NCBI GenBank assembly: GCA_027563935.2
Contig: CM050454.1
Coordinates: forward strand, 542,501 to 606,500
DNA: 64,000 bases
DNA from: Costus lasius
Taxonomy: Eukaryota; Streptophyta; Magnoliopsida; Zingiberales; Costaceae
Direction: 5' to 3'
A program made the position numbers and the translations under genes. Shown here piece after piece: positions 32,365 to 44,800 of the stretch. Each line of letters opens with the position of its first letter. Positions within the stretch are counted from its first letter, which is position 1. The notes beneath the pieces were generated by a model, which saw nothing but the letters and a program-made list of their open reading frames with translations, was not told where the DNA came from and made no database searches.

Positions 32365-35300
32365 CTAAGCATAGAGATCAATGCCCCAAAATTTGGCCGG
32401 CTGGTTAGTTCTGTACTTTCGATCAATTCCTTTGATCTTCTCCGTATCCTCGTCTGATATGGTGAAATCAAACACATTAAAATTCTCACGCAACCTGTCA
32501 GTCTTCGAACTCTTTGGAATAACAACAGTGTTCCTCTGGATCCCCCACCTGAGAACGAGCTGAGCCGCTGTCTTTTTATACTTCTCTGCCAAGGACTGAC
32601 AAATACAACGGTGAAGAAACATTAAGGCATTTGTTTCAAGGAATGAGGTGAACAGTTAGATTTACAAGAGTCATAGATGAAATTATATCAACTTCATTGC
32701 CCCAACAATTCATGTGTCATGAGATCAAATAAGTAATGATCAAATTCATTAGCCACATGCAAAGCTGTTAACATATTCGAACCATCCCATTTCGACCATG
32801 TGCTCATTTCATGGTTACCAAACATGTTGGAGGGGAAGAAAACACGAAGAATGAAGATTAGGGTGGAAAAAAAAAGTGAAAGGATAGAAAAGTGTTTCCC
32901 ATTTTCTTTCAATATGATTTCTTGGGAAAAAAGAAAATAAGAATGATTATTACTTTGGTGTTTTATTTATTAAATATTTTTTAAATAAAATCACTTTTTA
33001 TTTATTGCATATTTTTCTTTCAATGTGTTATCTTTTATTTATTATCTTTTATTAATAAAATTACATATCAACATCAAATCAACTCATGGGATTAAGATTA
33101 TGTAGAATACTTGAAAAATAAAATCTTTTTTTATTCTGAATAAGTTCGTTCACATTTATCTCCAAATCAAATAATTAAAAAAATTAAAAAAATATATTTT
33201 TAACTTGAACACATAGTAGGACATTAGCACATGTGTAGCATAACAAGTAGAAGAGTCAAATGCACTTGTCTAGTTAATACCAGATTCCAGTGCAGTCATG
33301 TGCTTATATTTCCAGCATTTCTCCTCCTCTTCACGATTAATCAACAATCGATAATTACACAATGTTATGGAAATTACCAAAAAGAACTGAACTTTCCAAT
33401 AAAACATATGTAAAGAACAGAAAACACAGCGGAAGATAGAACTTGTCCAAATAAAAGACTCACCAGGAGAAATAATCATCAAAGACGAGAACCAAACCTC
33501 AGCCCACACTGTCTTGAAAAACAAAAATTGATGCAACAGGCAAGAGGATGGAAAAAGCAAAAAGGATGGGAGAGAACAGTGACTAGAGAGGCGATCAGAG
33601 AAGAAGGGTGACCGGAGAAGAAGGTGACCGAAGAGGAGGGCGACCGAAGAAGAATCGCGATTGGAGAAGAGGACGAGACAGTGGTGTCAAGCACAAAACC
33701 CTTTCTCCCCAAAAAAAATTGCGGTGTAAGATTCTCTAACTAACAAAATTAATTCACCCATGTCCAAGAATAACTTATAGGGCACTTGCAGGGACACTAA
33801 CCAAAAGAAGACTTTAAGTGGCCGCTACAAATGAGTATTCTTATAAACCAAAATGAGTTCACCCACTTTATATCTCTCAAATCCTTAAATCTAAATATAG
33901 AGTTTGTATTCTGACAATTAAGGCATTTGAGGATGCTTATAATATTTTATTGACAGGATAAGAGCGGGAGATGATTGCTGCTTGTAAATAATTATCTGAA
34001 CAGAGTATTAACATCAACATTGCCAAGGAAGGATGCATCACCTTGATAACTGGATCATCCATACATGAAACGGTGCCAAACCATTCAGCATTAGCAGCAG
34101 CGCCACCTAGAGGTGTATGAGCAGTTACACAGATTCCATGCTTCTGGCAAAACTTGACGAGAGATTCCCTTTGAAAGTATGGATGAGTTTCTATTTGGTT
34201 CACTGAAGGCTTTATTTTTGAGTAAGCCAGACAGTCTCTAGTAAGGAAGATGTCATAATTACTGCATAGAAGAAATTAATAGGGTCAAATATAACCAAGG
34301 TTTAAAATATTGGTATGAGGCAATGTACTGATCATATAGCTCATACTAGTACATGCCAATATACACAATATGCAACATCATATTATAAAATAAATAATTA
34401 TCTTATTGAAAGCATAACCCAATACAAACCAAGATAACTAGAGAAATTGAATGTAAAATTTATGAAAATTCAGTGATTGTTTAAGATAATGTAACATGTC
34501 GGCAAAATTAACTTAAGGTCAAGGTACACAAAGTTGGTTCTACCATCTTTTTGTACTTAAGGTAAAGTTTTAATGGTAACCCTTTCTGAGTTTGTGACAT
34601 TAAAATCATCTGTTGTCATTACCATTGAGCATGCTTCATGTTGGTTTTATTGAGAGAATCTTTGAAACACAACTGTGCTTTTAGCACACAATTATTTCCT
34701 AGAATATGTCACATTGGCCATGACACATTGCTCCAGTAGTTAATTTGTCAATAATATGTATTCAAGATGATAAAAATTCATGATAAATCAAGCACAACCG
34801 TGCTTTTAATTTTGAAATACAATGTCACCTAAGACAACTATCATATGAACAGTCTTTAAACCTATAACAAATAGAAAGCTATTCGGTTCACCTGATTCCA
34901 ATGCTCCGTACAAGTCCTGAGTCAACAAGGTTTTCCATCGCATGCCAAGTGGTTTCAAGTGATACGGTAGTATCTATATCAAGCACACCATCTTCACCAA
35001 GAGCACTATCCGTCGTTCCAACTCCTGTGTTCATAGACGAGTGCAAACTTTGTTGAGTAGATTCTATGATGGAAGTAGGAGAAAGTATTAACAAGACATG
35101 AGCAGTTGACCAGTATGTCTCGTAGCTACTGGAAAGTGAACTAGGTAGAGATCGAGATAGTCTAGCTGGAGTTTCTTCAAGCTGTCCTTACAGGCCTCAA
35201 TCACGTGACCGTGGTCTGAATTCCAGAGCTATCACAATAGTAGACAGATCGAACAGATGAGGATTCAAATGAATATCAGTACCGCATAGAAAAAATTCTC

Positions 35301-36901
35301 AGTCAACGTTTAACCAACCTTGGTGGTGATGAAAAGGTCCTCTCTTTTGACAAGTCCAGTACGAAAAGCCTCCGCTAGTGCTTCCCCAACTTCAGCTTCG
35401 TTCTGGTAATCAGCTGCATACAGTTCAAATTGGTTAGGAGACACGTTGGTGCTCCGCCAGTAATTGCATGACTGGATAAGATGGTTGATGCAGCAGGAGA
35501 ATTCGCAAAATAAAATTGAAGTCATTTCTGATAAAATAAAATTGATTGAGCCAAAGTCTCTGTACGCGTAAGTGTTGATTTAAGTGTCATAAAAAAATAA
35601 TTATGCATGAATTTTGTTTTAATGGCATGTCAGACACCACTTCATCTGCCATGTTATCGCATTTGACACTTCACGTCCTGTATGGCACCACCAAGCAAGA
35701 CAAATGGCAACCCATGCCATTATGCATGAAGACCAAAAGCTGAATTCAAGCTACATTCAATGCAAATTTTATCATGCCGCAATGCAATCAATCATGTTGA
35801 GGACTTAACAAGAGAAGAAAGCCCTCAAAAGCATCACTTACCTTATTAAGGAATGGCCACACCATGCATTAATGAGACCCTTGTCATGTTGAAGAGCTGA
35901 CAACATTAAGTCAGCCCAAGCCTCCAAGACATTTTAAGAGACTAAAAGAACTTACTCAAAATTGGGTAGACATGCATTAAAGATCATCCTACTAACGATT
36001 GGGAGAGGAAACTTCTTTCCTTGATCAGCCAATTAAGAAGGTTTATAAAAAACCTTTTGAAACACATGTAATGGTTAGAGATAATGTCTTAATGAAGTGG
36101 ATAGTTCTCTCTCTACTCTCCCCAACTCTTTCCCTGATCTCAACCTGATCTCAGACTTCATGTCTCTCTCAACTGATGGACAGCTCTCAACCTTCCTCAA
36201 TCTCTTCCTCTCAACGTCATTCAAGAATTCGAGCTGAAGGACCGCTCAACAAAGACCTCTCCTTCCTTTAAGCTGGATGCCCTTTCCTCTCACTGCTTCT
36301 AGGCAGTCTCTTACACATCGAAGGGTGAGGCCTCTTCTATCTCAAGAGGCCCAAAATACCTTCTTCCTTACTATTTGTTTAGTTACAACCCTACTTCTAA
36401 TCTGTAGAATCGCGTGTTATATACTTTTATTCGATCAGTTGTGGTGCTAATTCCGTTTTTAGTATCCTTATACATCACTAAACCGAGATCCATCCACACA
36501 AGTCACTTCTCCACCTCACTCCTCGTGATCGTATAGATCCACTACATCAATGCTTGTACGTAAAGACGATGAAAACATCATGAGAAAAGGAATTTTTTTT
36601 CTGACTACAAAAATGCTAGAAATATATCAACATCATTAAAAAATGCCCCTTGCAACAAGGTGAAGCTATCAAGAGCAAACTAGTGCCAGGAAATGGAGGG
36701 TGGGCGGGGGGATCGTTCACCTCCGTCAAGAAGACAGAGGACGGGAATGCGCTGCTACGTACCGGCGCAATCGAAGTGGCGATAGTCGATGGCGATGGCG
36801 GAAAGGATGAGGTCTCGGATGACTGTAGGCTCCATTCGCCACACCCCGAGGCCGATGATGGGCATCCGGTAGCCGCTGCTGAGCGTGATCGCCTCCGCCA
36901 T
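32365..36901 (-). CDS. Aldo-keto reductase, sorbitol-6-phosphate/aldose-6-phosphate dehydrogenase-like
   Basis: An NADPH-dependent AKR of the plant S6PDH / mannose-6-phosphate reductase group (like Arabidopsis At2g21250/At2g21260), which reduces aldose phosphates to polyol phosphates in the cytosol; the true substrate here is not shown. Exons on the minus strand: 36901-36763, 35413-35319, 35228-35111, 35024-34892, 34261-34042, 32595-32365 (311 aa; homologues about 309). All joins are GT/AG and in phase. The catalytic tetrad is complete: D44 (YRHFDCA), Y49 ([10 protein letters not shown]), K78 (LFITTK) and H109 ([11 protein letters not shown]). Also seen are [35 protein letters not shown], the cofactor loop VVIPKSSK..R and the C-terminus [15 protein letters not shown] chose MAEAIT as start by homology; an in-frame upstream ATG at 37069 would add 56 residues. 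It shares its 5' region with DSE1. Confidence 0.96.
33570..33690. repeat. Purine-rich minisatellite in reductase intron 5
   Basis: Units of about 18-20 bp built on GGTGACCG.AGAAGA repeat about five times. The intron (32596-34041) is otherwise AT-rich and without coding signal. Confidence 0.7.
34296..34450. mobile_element. Fragment of the CAAGGTTTAAAA repeat family in reductase intron 4
   Basis: Starts CAAGGTTTAAAATATTGGTA and contains TACTAGTACATGCCAATATAC. The edge resembles that of the MITE-like element at 16520 and the GC-rich element at 54350-54720. The opposite edge is not recognised. Confidence 0.4.
35630..36555 (+). mobile_element. Possible solo LTR in reductase intron 1
   Basis: Intron 1 (35414-36762) contains a roughly 0.9-kb block that looks like an LTR: a TGTCAGACACC start near 35630, a TATA-like GTTTATAAAAA near 36044, a CT-rich leader and a CA end near 36550. 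No internal domain and no clean 5-bp target duplication are seen, so this rests on composition and layout only. Confidence 0.35.
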
Positions 36902-37291
36902 TGCTTGCTCCCCGGCCGCCGACGAGGCTTGGTTGCTCCGCGCTTCCTTCCCTGGGTTTTGCTCTACGGCGGAATGGTACGGTTTCAGTGAAGCTGTTCC
37001 TGAGGAAGTAAATGAACGGATAAACCTATTATTATTACACGATAAATTAGAGTTGGAAAATTTTTGCAATATGTGAATTATTTTTTTTTCTAATTTTCTA
37101 TTGTAAATAAATGTGTATGTGGTTAATTATGGATCAAATTACCAAAAAAAAGGTAAACGGATTCGGATCTAATTGAAGAGAATGAACATGGCCCACCCAG
37201 GCCTGGTTGATCGGGGTTTTGGATGGATCTATATTTGGTCTTCTTGGCCCTGCCACTGGGCCCAAGAGTCGCTTCGTTCGCCGGAGGACCG
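36902..37291. promoter_or_regulatory. Shared 390-bp region between divergent reductase and DSE1 genes
   Basis: The two start codons face away from each other across 390 bp, so this interval must hold both 5' UTRs and promoters. It contains GGCCCA at 37190-37195 and the palindrome TGGGCCCA at 37257-37264. These match the site II / UP1 type motifs common in plant housekeeping promoters. No convincing TATA box was seen for either gene. Confidence 0.6.
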
Positions 37292-38840
37292 ATGAGTGCT
37301 GTCGGCGGGAAAAGCGACGGCGACAAGCGGCGGCCGCCTGACCCGGTGGCAGTCCTGAGGGGTCACCGCGCCCCAGTCATGGATTCCTGTTTCCACCCCT
37401 CCCGCTCCTTTCTATTCACCGGGTAATTATCCGGCATTCTCCGTCGATTTTGCCCCTTTTTTCTACTCCCTTGTTCTTCCCCTTGCGATCAAGCGATTCA
37501 CCCAAAAGTTTGTTCCTGTGCAGCGCCGCCGACGGAGAGTTGCGAATTTGGGATACCGTGCAGCACCGGACGATCTCCAGTACCTGGTTCATTACTTCTC
37601 TCTCCGTTCTTACAGGTATCTGATGAGGCTTCTTGCTGCCATCATGTTCTTGATTTTCTTTGGGTGATGCAGGGCTCATGGTGGAGTGTCCGGCGTCTAC
37701 TCTGTCGCTACCAGTCCTGCCGGGGACAAAGTTGTGAGGTGCCTGCCTTCGTGTTAGGTTCCTCGACTCTTTATATCTTTGTGGATGTCGGTTTGAGCGA
37801 GTTATGACCTTCTTTCTCTGGGATGTAGTCAGGGAAGAGATGGGACATGCAAATGCTGGGAGGTTGAGGAAGCTGGTCTCTCCAGGTAACTGTTATGCTC
37901 TCTTAGGTCTATTTCGTCATAACGACGGGCGTTATTTTGTGCTTCAATTTGAATCTTATTCTTTCCTTGTTCACACTGTAGGAGCTAAGGACATGCTACT
38001 TTTTCTTATGGTTATTTATTTTAGATTTTTCCTTCGTAATTTACTTATGGGGGTTTTATATTGGCAGAAACCCTTTAGTGACAGTGAGGACCGATACATA
38101 TCACTTCTGCAAACTTTCATTGGTGAAGTCATCTGCATCCTCAGAACAATTGGACCAACACATTCTCGAGAACTCTGTTTTTTCTACTAGCCAATGTGAT
38201 GAACGCAAGGAGAATAATGATCTGAATGAAAGACTTAGTGTTCCTCTTGATGCACATTGTGCGGAAACATTGACAAAGCAAATAGAAGGTTCATACAATT
38301 GTTTTGACATTATATTCTTTTGTGCCTTCTTCATAAGTGACACATCTTAACCAAACCTGGAAGAGCCAGAAACATGAAAAAAATTCTTAAATATGACACG
38401 AATACTTGTTCATTGTTCTCATGAGCTTTATTAGAGTTCACATCATTTGGCAAATTGGTCTCTTTAGATTTATATCACGTATGATTAGAGTTTCCATATT
38501 TATAAGCGTCTATATATCCCATCCCCTAGATGATCCTACTTTTGTTCTAGAACTTTTTGTTTCGAAGGATTAATGGAACAGTATGATGCTCTTTGATATA
38601 ATATGTCACTAGATGTTGCTTCTAGATAATTTTGCAACTTTCTTGATATTACCTTTATTGTGCGTATGTATATGGTTTTTTCCCACATGGGCTAGAGTTA
38701 GTGTCATGACTCTTTTGTGGCTTTATTTTCCTTCATAAATATAAAATCACACCACTCCTTTAACTTGCATCATAGCTAGTTGCAACATTTGGAGTTACCC
38801 CTTCTATTGTCTGGCAGTAATTTTGTTGTCGATGAAATCA

Positions 38841-38872
<32 letters not shown>

Positions 38873-41800
38873 TTTCTCTCTCATACTTGATCTGTTGCTT
38901 CCTCTCACCATTAGAAAAATCTCTCTTTATTGCCACCATCTATATCTACATTCCGACTTTGAACACTGCTTGCATCCTCAGCTCTGCTAGGCTTTCCTTC
39001 TTTGAGCATTACTTGCCTTCTCAACTTTATGGTTCTCTCAACTATATTGCATGTGCTAACAGTTATTATGTCCTTAATGCAATCTGCTCCTTGTTTCTCG
39101 CCTCAGCCCCAAAGCCTCTCTATAATTCACGAAGCACCATTGGCCTTCGCATGTGCCTCTTCCTCCTCACTTGCATCTTCACAAGCTTCTTGCTCTCTTT
39201 GTTTCTTTCCTCTATGTTGGTACAATGAAACGATGATGATTGGTGACATTATAAGTCTCTATAACTCTGATGCTTCCACTTCTCATTTCAACTTCTTTGC
39301 ATTCATGTCTCTTCTTTTTCTTGTATGTACAAAAAAGCAACATTTTACCACCGTATGTAGATTGACACATTATAGCATATCTGTATGCAAGGTGTATAAA
39401 TAAATAACACTTAATTACTTGCATGCTATTTTCTCTCTTATATGCACATACTCATAAAACTTCTATCATTCTATGTACAATAGATGCCTCCTTTCATCTA
39501 CAATTTATGTGTAAGGTAAGGTTATGTCAGGTTCACCACTTGCAGTGTGCATATACATATGGTTTAGTCCCACATGAGCCAGATTTGGTGTCATGTCTTT
39601 GATGTCTCTATATGTGCATTTTCCCTTTTGAATGCTAAATCAATCCACCCCATTTCACTCAACTCTTGATTTCTGTTCAACTATGCTGTTTATTTGCTTA
39701 GACTTAAACACAACTAGGGGACCAATGTTAATGGCTGTAGCTGGTGAAGACTCTAGTCAGGTAATTGTATTATCAATTTTAGTTTTCTATATACATTCTG
39801 ATAAGATGCACTTAATAACATTAACTCTAATACACAATTACACATTACTAAATATGTTTTAGTTTGCATAGATTGAGATATGGGATCTTATGAACGCTGA
39901 ACGGGTGATGTGCTTGCCCCAGATATCAGCTGGTTCTCCAACAAACCGAAGAGGTATGCAATTATTAATTTATTGTTACTGGATAATCTCTTTTTTAAGT
40001 AAAAAGAATATATAGTAATGAATGGTGCGACATGAGAGTACTTTATTCTAGTCATGATAGTTTTCTCGCATTGGATGTCACTATTTCTCTAATTGCAGTA
40101 TTTTTTTTCTTACGTGAAATGTTCTACATTTCTTTATAGGATGTTCATGTTTAGTGTTTCTGTAATATTTATGCTGAATAGTTTGTGTTGCAAATTGGAT
40201 AATGAAATTTCATTTTGTTCCCTGTGGTATGAAGTTTTTCCATTTCTTTTAACAGCATGAATGAAGTGGTGCAATGTGTCTAGCATGTGATTGTGAAATG
40301 CCACGTATTTTTTTAAAAAATAAAATTCAAGTTACTATACTGTTGCATATATTATTTTATTATGCTTGTGTTTGGATAAGTTAACTTTACATCCAATGTG
40401 TTTGGTAGGGGTTGGTTCAATTGTTTTCTCTTGTATTTGAACTTTAAATTTTCTTTCTTTCATAATTGACCGCACGTAGGTTTTTCATGTTTGTTGAAAT
40501 GATATTTACAACATTTATATGCAGAACATTACATAGTTTTCTATAGTGTGGTCACCAACTTGGATGGGTATACGCAATCTCTTTCACTGAAAAGGAAATT
40601 TGATCCACACATAAAAGCTTATGTCAGTGGGAAAGGGTTTTGTTGTAAGCTTTATTCTATGAATCAAAGATGTTTAGAATCACATTTGTATGACTTTTTA
40701 TGTCAATCACTACCTTACATCCTTCATCTCTATGCTTAACAAAGTGTAAGTTGTTCCCTGTGTCTTCTTGTATAAGAGCAGAAGATAGGAGTCTTATTGT
40801 ATCATGGTTTTCAAAAGTCATCAATATCATCTTCCTCAGGTATTGCATTAGAACATGTACTTCTTGTTGACTTTACTGACCTCAAGTGTCTTTAACGATC
40901 TTGTACAGTGTTTCACCTTGACTTTTCAATTTCTTGCTCAACTTCAGTGACCTCTAGTTTCCTTTATCATCTTGCTATATGCTAAATGATTTCAAGGTTG
41001 GAATTTGTCCCCTGAGAATGAGGAATTTCAAACTTGTCGCCTCTGGTGGTTGTGATGGCTGCTCCGTAACAAATGGTAGTTATTTTTGTAGCTAAAGGTT
41101 TGAACCAGGGGATGTTTTTTTTTAATTCCATTGGCTTGTGATTGGCTTAGATAGGCATTGACACCATCTTTGGCATAAGAAACAAGGCAACAAAGGTAGG
41201 TGGATGGTACTATAGATGAGCTATGGGATTGTGGATTGTTCAGTTGGTGTTTTGATTAGTTGATAAGAAAGGGTCGTCATGATCAGCCTTGAACAGAGTT
41301 TGAACTTTTGGTGAACATGTTATGGGCACTGGTGACAGTTTTCAACAGTATAAAGGAGGAATTCTGTGCATCCCGTAGGTGAATCAGTGATTAAAGAGGG
41401 ACTTGATAACTGAGAAGAAAGAAGAAACTACGAAAGAATTGAAGTAGGAAGAAAAAAAAAAGGAGAAAAGGAAAGAAAGAAAAGAAGGTAAGTTCTGACA
41501 CCTAAATGTTGCAGTAAGAGGGCAAGACGGGAGAAGTGGAGAGAAAAGTTAATGAAGAGGAGTAACCCATTAACCTCATCAAAATTTGATTAGCCAATGA
41601 CAAGAGAGCTTGTGGATGTGGACAATACCACTGTACTGAACATGCATGAACCGGTCATAATAACTGTTATATAAGTCTAAAACCATATCTTCATTCCTAC
41701 TGATAGTTAAACCATATTTTCTTTTAAATTGCACTAGATGATTGACTTTAACACTGACTGATAGAAATCTCAATCGTATAACTGGGAGAATCGTGCACAC

Positions 41801-44800
41801 GCCCTAGGAAAGCAAGAAAGCAATTACAAAATACTTTACTTTCTCAACCCTCAATCTTCAACCTTAGACTCTTATAAATACCACTTTACTACTATGCAGA
41901 TCAGATTTAATATACTAACCTGGATCCACTTATTAATAACTCGATTGTGGCTTATAACATTGCCCCCCACTTATAATTCAATTATTTAGTTAAAACTTTA
42001 TCCTGCGTCTTCCCCAAGTTCCCATGTCACTCGTCCTTCAACTCCTCCTACATCTTCATCCTCTGATAGTAGCATCAAACATAATTGCTTATTTTCACAT
42101 TGGTACATTGGGTGGTAAGGTTAATCACAACGGAAGCATAACCCATTTGCTCTTTTATTGACATAGTTTTGGTGGGACATAGCTCGACTCCTCTAGCAGT
42201 CATAAGTGCTTGATGCATGTTGAATTCCCACCTCTTTGGAGCCATTGTGAGATGTCTCACTTCTTCTTCCCTCTAACTGAGGTATCATATTGGAACTGGT
42301 ACGTGAACTTCCCCTCAGTGGAGTACCACTGTTTGGGATGGTTCCTGGAGATGAATCAGGTAATGCTAGGTACTGTTAGGTACGTAGGAAGGTTCTAAGA
42401 GTAATATCCAGAATTTGAATGACTTTTATTTACAACTGTTTGTCCTTTCAAATTAGTCCCTCCTATTATCTTCTTCTCAATTATGCGAGCAAGTGTCATG
42501 GTTTGTATTACTTTGGTGGGTAAGAAGGCTTGCACTCTCTCTTTGATATTAGAATTTAAGCTTTTCAAAAAATATCTCACATATTGTTTTTCTAGAAGAT
42601 CTGGTATTTGTGAGACTATCTTCTCATAAGCTACAATATGATCTGTCAAGTCCCTTTGCACTAGAGCTGCTAATCGCTTATATGCCGAAGTGGCTGGGAA
42701 ATCACTGTAGTGCTATATCATTTTTTTCCTTTAGCATTTCACAAGTAATATTGATAATTCTTCTTTTTATCCATCGAAACTAGTGACCCACTTGGCTTTC
42801 CATGCTTACGAAAGCTATTGGGACCTTATATTCATCAGTTGTCCCTTAAATATGAAAATATTGCTTTGCCCGTGCAATCTATCCTATTGGATCAGTTCCA
42901 TTAAATTGTGGTAGTTCCATGGGCTTGTGAATCCACCTTGTGTCATCTCCTGCAGTCATCAACCTATGTGCACACCTCCTCCCCGTTTGTCTTCATCGTT
43001 GATTTCTATCCTATTGGGTCTCATGCTGGACTCTAGTGGGGACAAATGCTCACGTGATGATGGTGGTCGGTATAACTCTTTAGCAGTGATTAGTATATGT
43101 TGGAAGCTCCATTTGTTCACCCCTCCTCTCTTTCATTAGCTTCGTGAATAAGTTCCCTATTTCGTTTCTTATCTTGTCCACAACTCCAAGGTGACGCTCC
43201 ATCTGGCGCCGGGTAATTTTAGCTATCTCCTCACGATGCTGACGTCATTTTTTTGCCGCTGCCAATACTTCCATCCTCCTTTCCTCTCTTGTAGATTGGA
43301 GTTCTTCCTGCACTACTATAATATAACTCTACACTTCTACCACATTCTTCTCAAGAGCATCTAGCTGAGCCTCACTTCTCGTCATCTTCTTTCAATTTTT
43401 TTAACCCTAACCTAGCTACAGGACACCACATGTACTCCCCACGCACAGCGTCGCGTCTCCTTCCTCTTCCTTCCCCGTCGCTCGTTGCGCTGCCCTCGTC
43501 GCTGCTTGCCTTTGAAATCTTGGTCGCCTTCAAGCTTTGCCCAGCATGCATCACTTGCTGCACATGTCGCTCGCCACTAGTAGAGTTCGTTCGCTCGCTT
43601 GATAAAGATTTGTCGCTGCTCAACGGTTGCCGTCCACTGGTCGAGAGAAAGCATCCGCCACACACGCATCATTGTCGTTTGCCGCTCCTCCTGTGTTCGC
43701 TGGTCGCCTTGTCTTGCGTCTACCACCACCATCCACAGTAACGTTGCCTGCTTTTGTTCGCCTACGATCGGCAATCCTGTGGTTAACAATTGCTCGTTGT
43801 CAGCACCTCTACCCGAGAAAGAGGAAGAGGAAGCCGCTGCCGATGAGAAGTCCTACACGAACACCGAGGAAGAGGAGGGGAACTTGCACACTGCAGGCAA
43901 ATAGAGACTCCTATCCATCTCACGTTGCGTGCTGAATGTCTCTCGCCACTAGGTTTTTTTTGATGGCTGACTACGATAATAGATCTGCCATTTAGCTCTA
44001 TTACCGATAATGGAATTTCTTCTGCCTTTATCCATCGCTAGACCACTAGTTTTCCGGTGAATCGATCTGACAGGTCGAACTCAGATCGAACTAATTGATA
44101 GAAATCTCAATCGTATAACGGTGAGAATTGTGCAATGCACACTCTAGGAAAACAATTATAAAATACTTGGTCTTCTCAACCCTCAACCCTAGACTCCTAT
44201 AAATACCACTCTACTACTATGTGGAATGGGTATAATATACTAACTCTGATCCACTCTTTAATAACCTAATTTTGGGCCCGTAACATCGACTGTGTTAAGA
44301 TATGAGATGATGATCATCTCGGAGAATGGTGTTGTGCTTTCTAGTGAGCTAATCTCTGAAGCTTCTTTACTACAATTGGAAGTCAATTGTCCCAAACTGT
44401 ACAACTGACTTCATACGCCATATCTTTCCACCATTTGTGGGCAGTGCTCGCATGATCATAATAAGTGACCTATACTGGCTGTTCGCCGGTGCATAATTTA
44501 TTATCATTATTATTTTATTTGTGTAGTGCATTATGGGTGAGTACATTGTACACTGATATTATCTAGTTCGAGGTAATATAAACCTTTAATAATTTTTTTA
44601 CTTAATCTCAACCTAATCCAGTTTGATTATTTTAGCATTTGATTCAATAAAATTCACATCTTGCAAATCTTTCATAGTCGTACCTAGCTAAGTATCAAAT
44701 TCCTATTGAGAGCATGATTTAGGGAGATAGGTCCTTGAATAATTTGGGTCCTCGTAGAAGTAACTAGCATCTCATCTCCACTAGAGAAGATAAGATAGCA

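Larger units (their letters stand above)
41759..44285 (-). mobile_element. Small gypsy-like LTR retrotransposon in DSE1 intron 7
   Basis: Two similar LTRs of about 200 bp in the same orientation bound a 2.1-kb interior. On the minus strand the order is LTR, a GC-rich interior, gag remnant, polypurine tract (ATAAGTGGGGGGCAA, 41974 to 41960) and LTR. No RT or integrase was found, so it is non-autonomous or deleted. Flanking pentamers (CTGAC left, TCGAC right) are similar but not identical, so the target duplication is uncertain. Confidence 0.82.

Noticed and set aside
36650..36991. 113-codon plus-strand ORF
   Set aside because: It is the antisense shadow of reductase exon 1.
43372..43935. Overlapping ORFs in the GC-rich block of the DSE1 intron 7 element
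   Set aside because: Both strands are open because of base composition, and no motif is shared with known proteins. Kept only as a question about the origin of the block.
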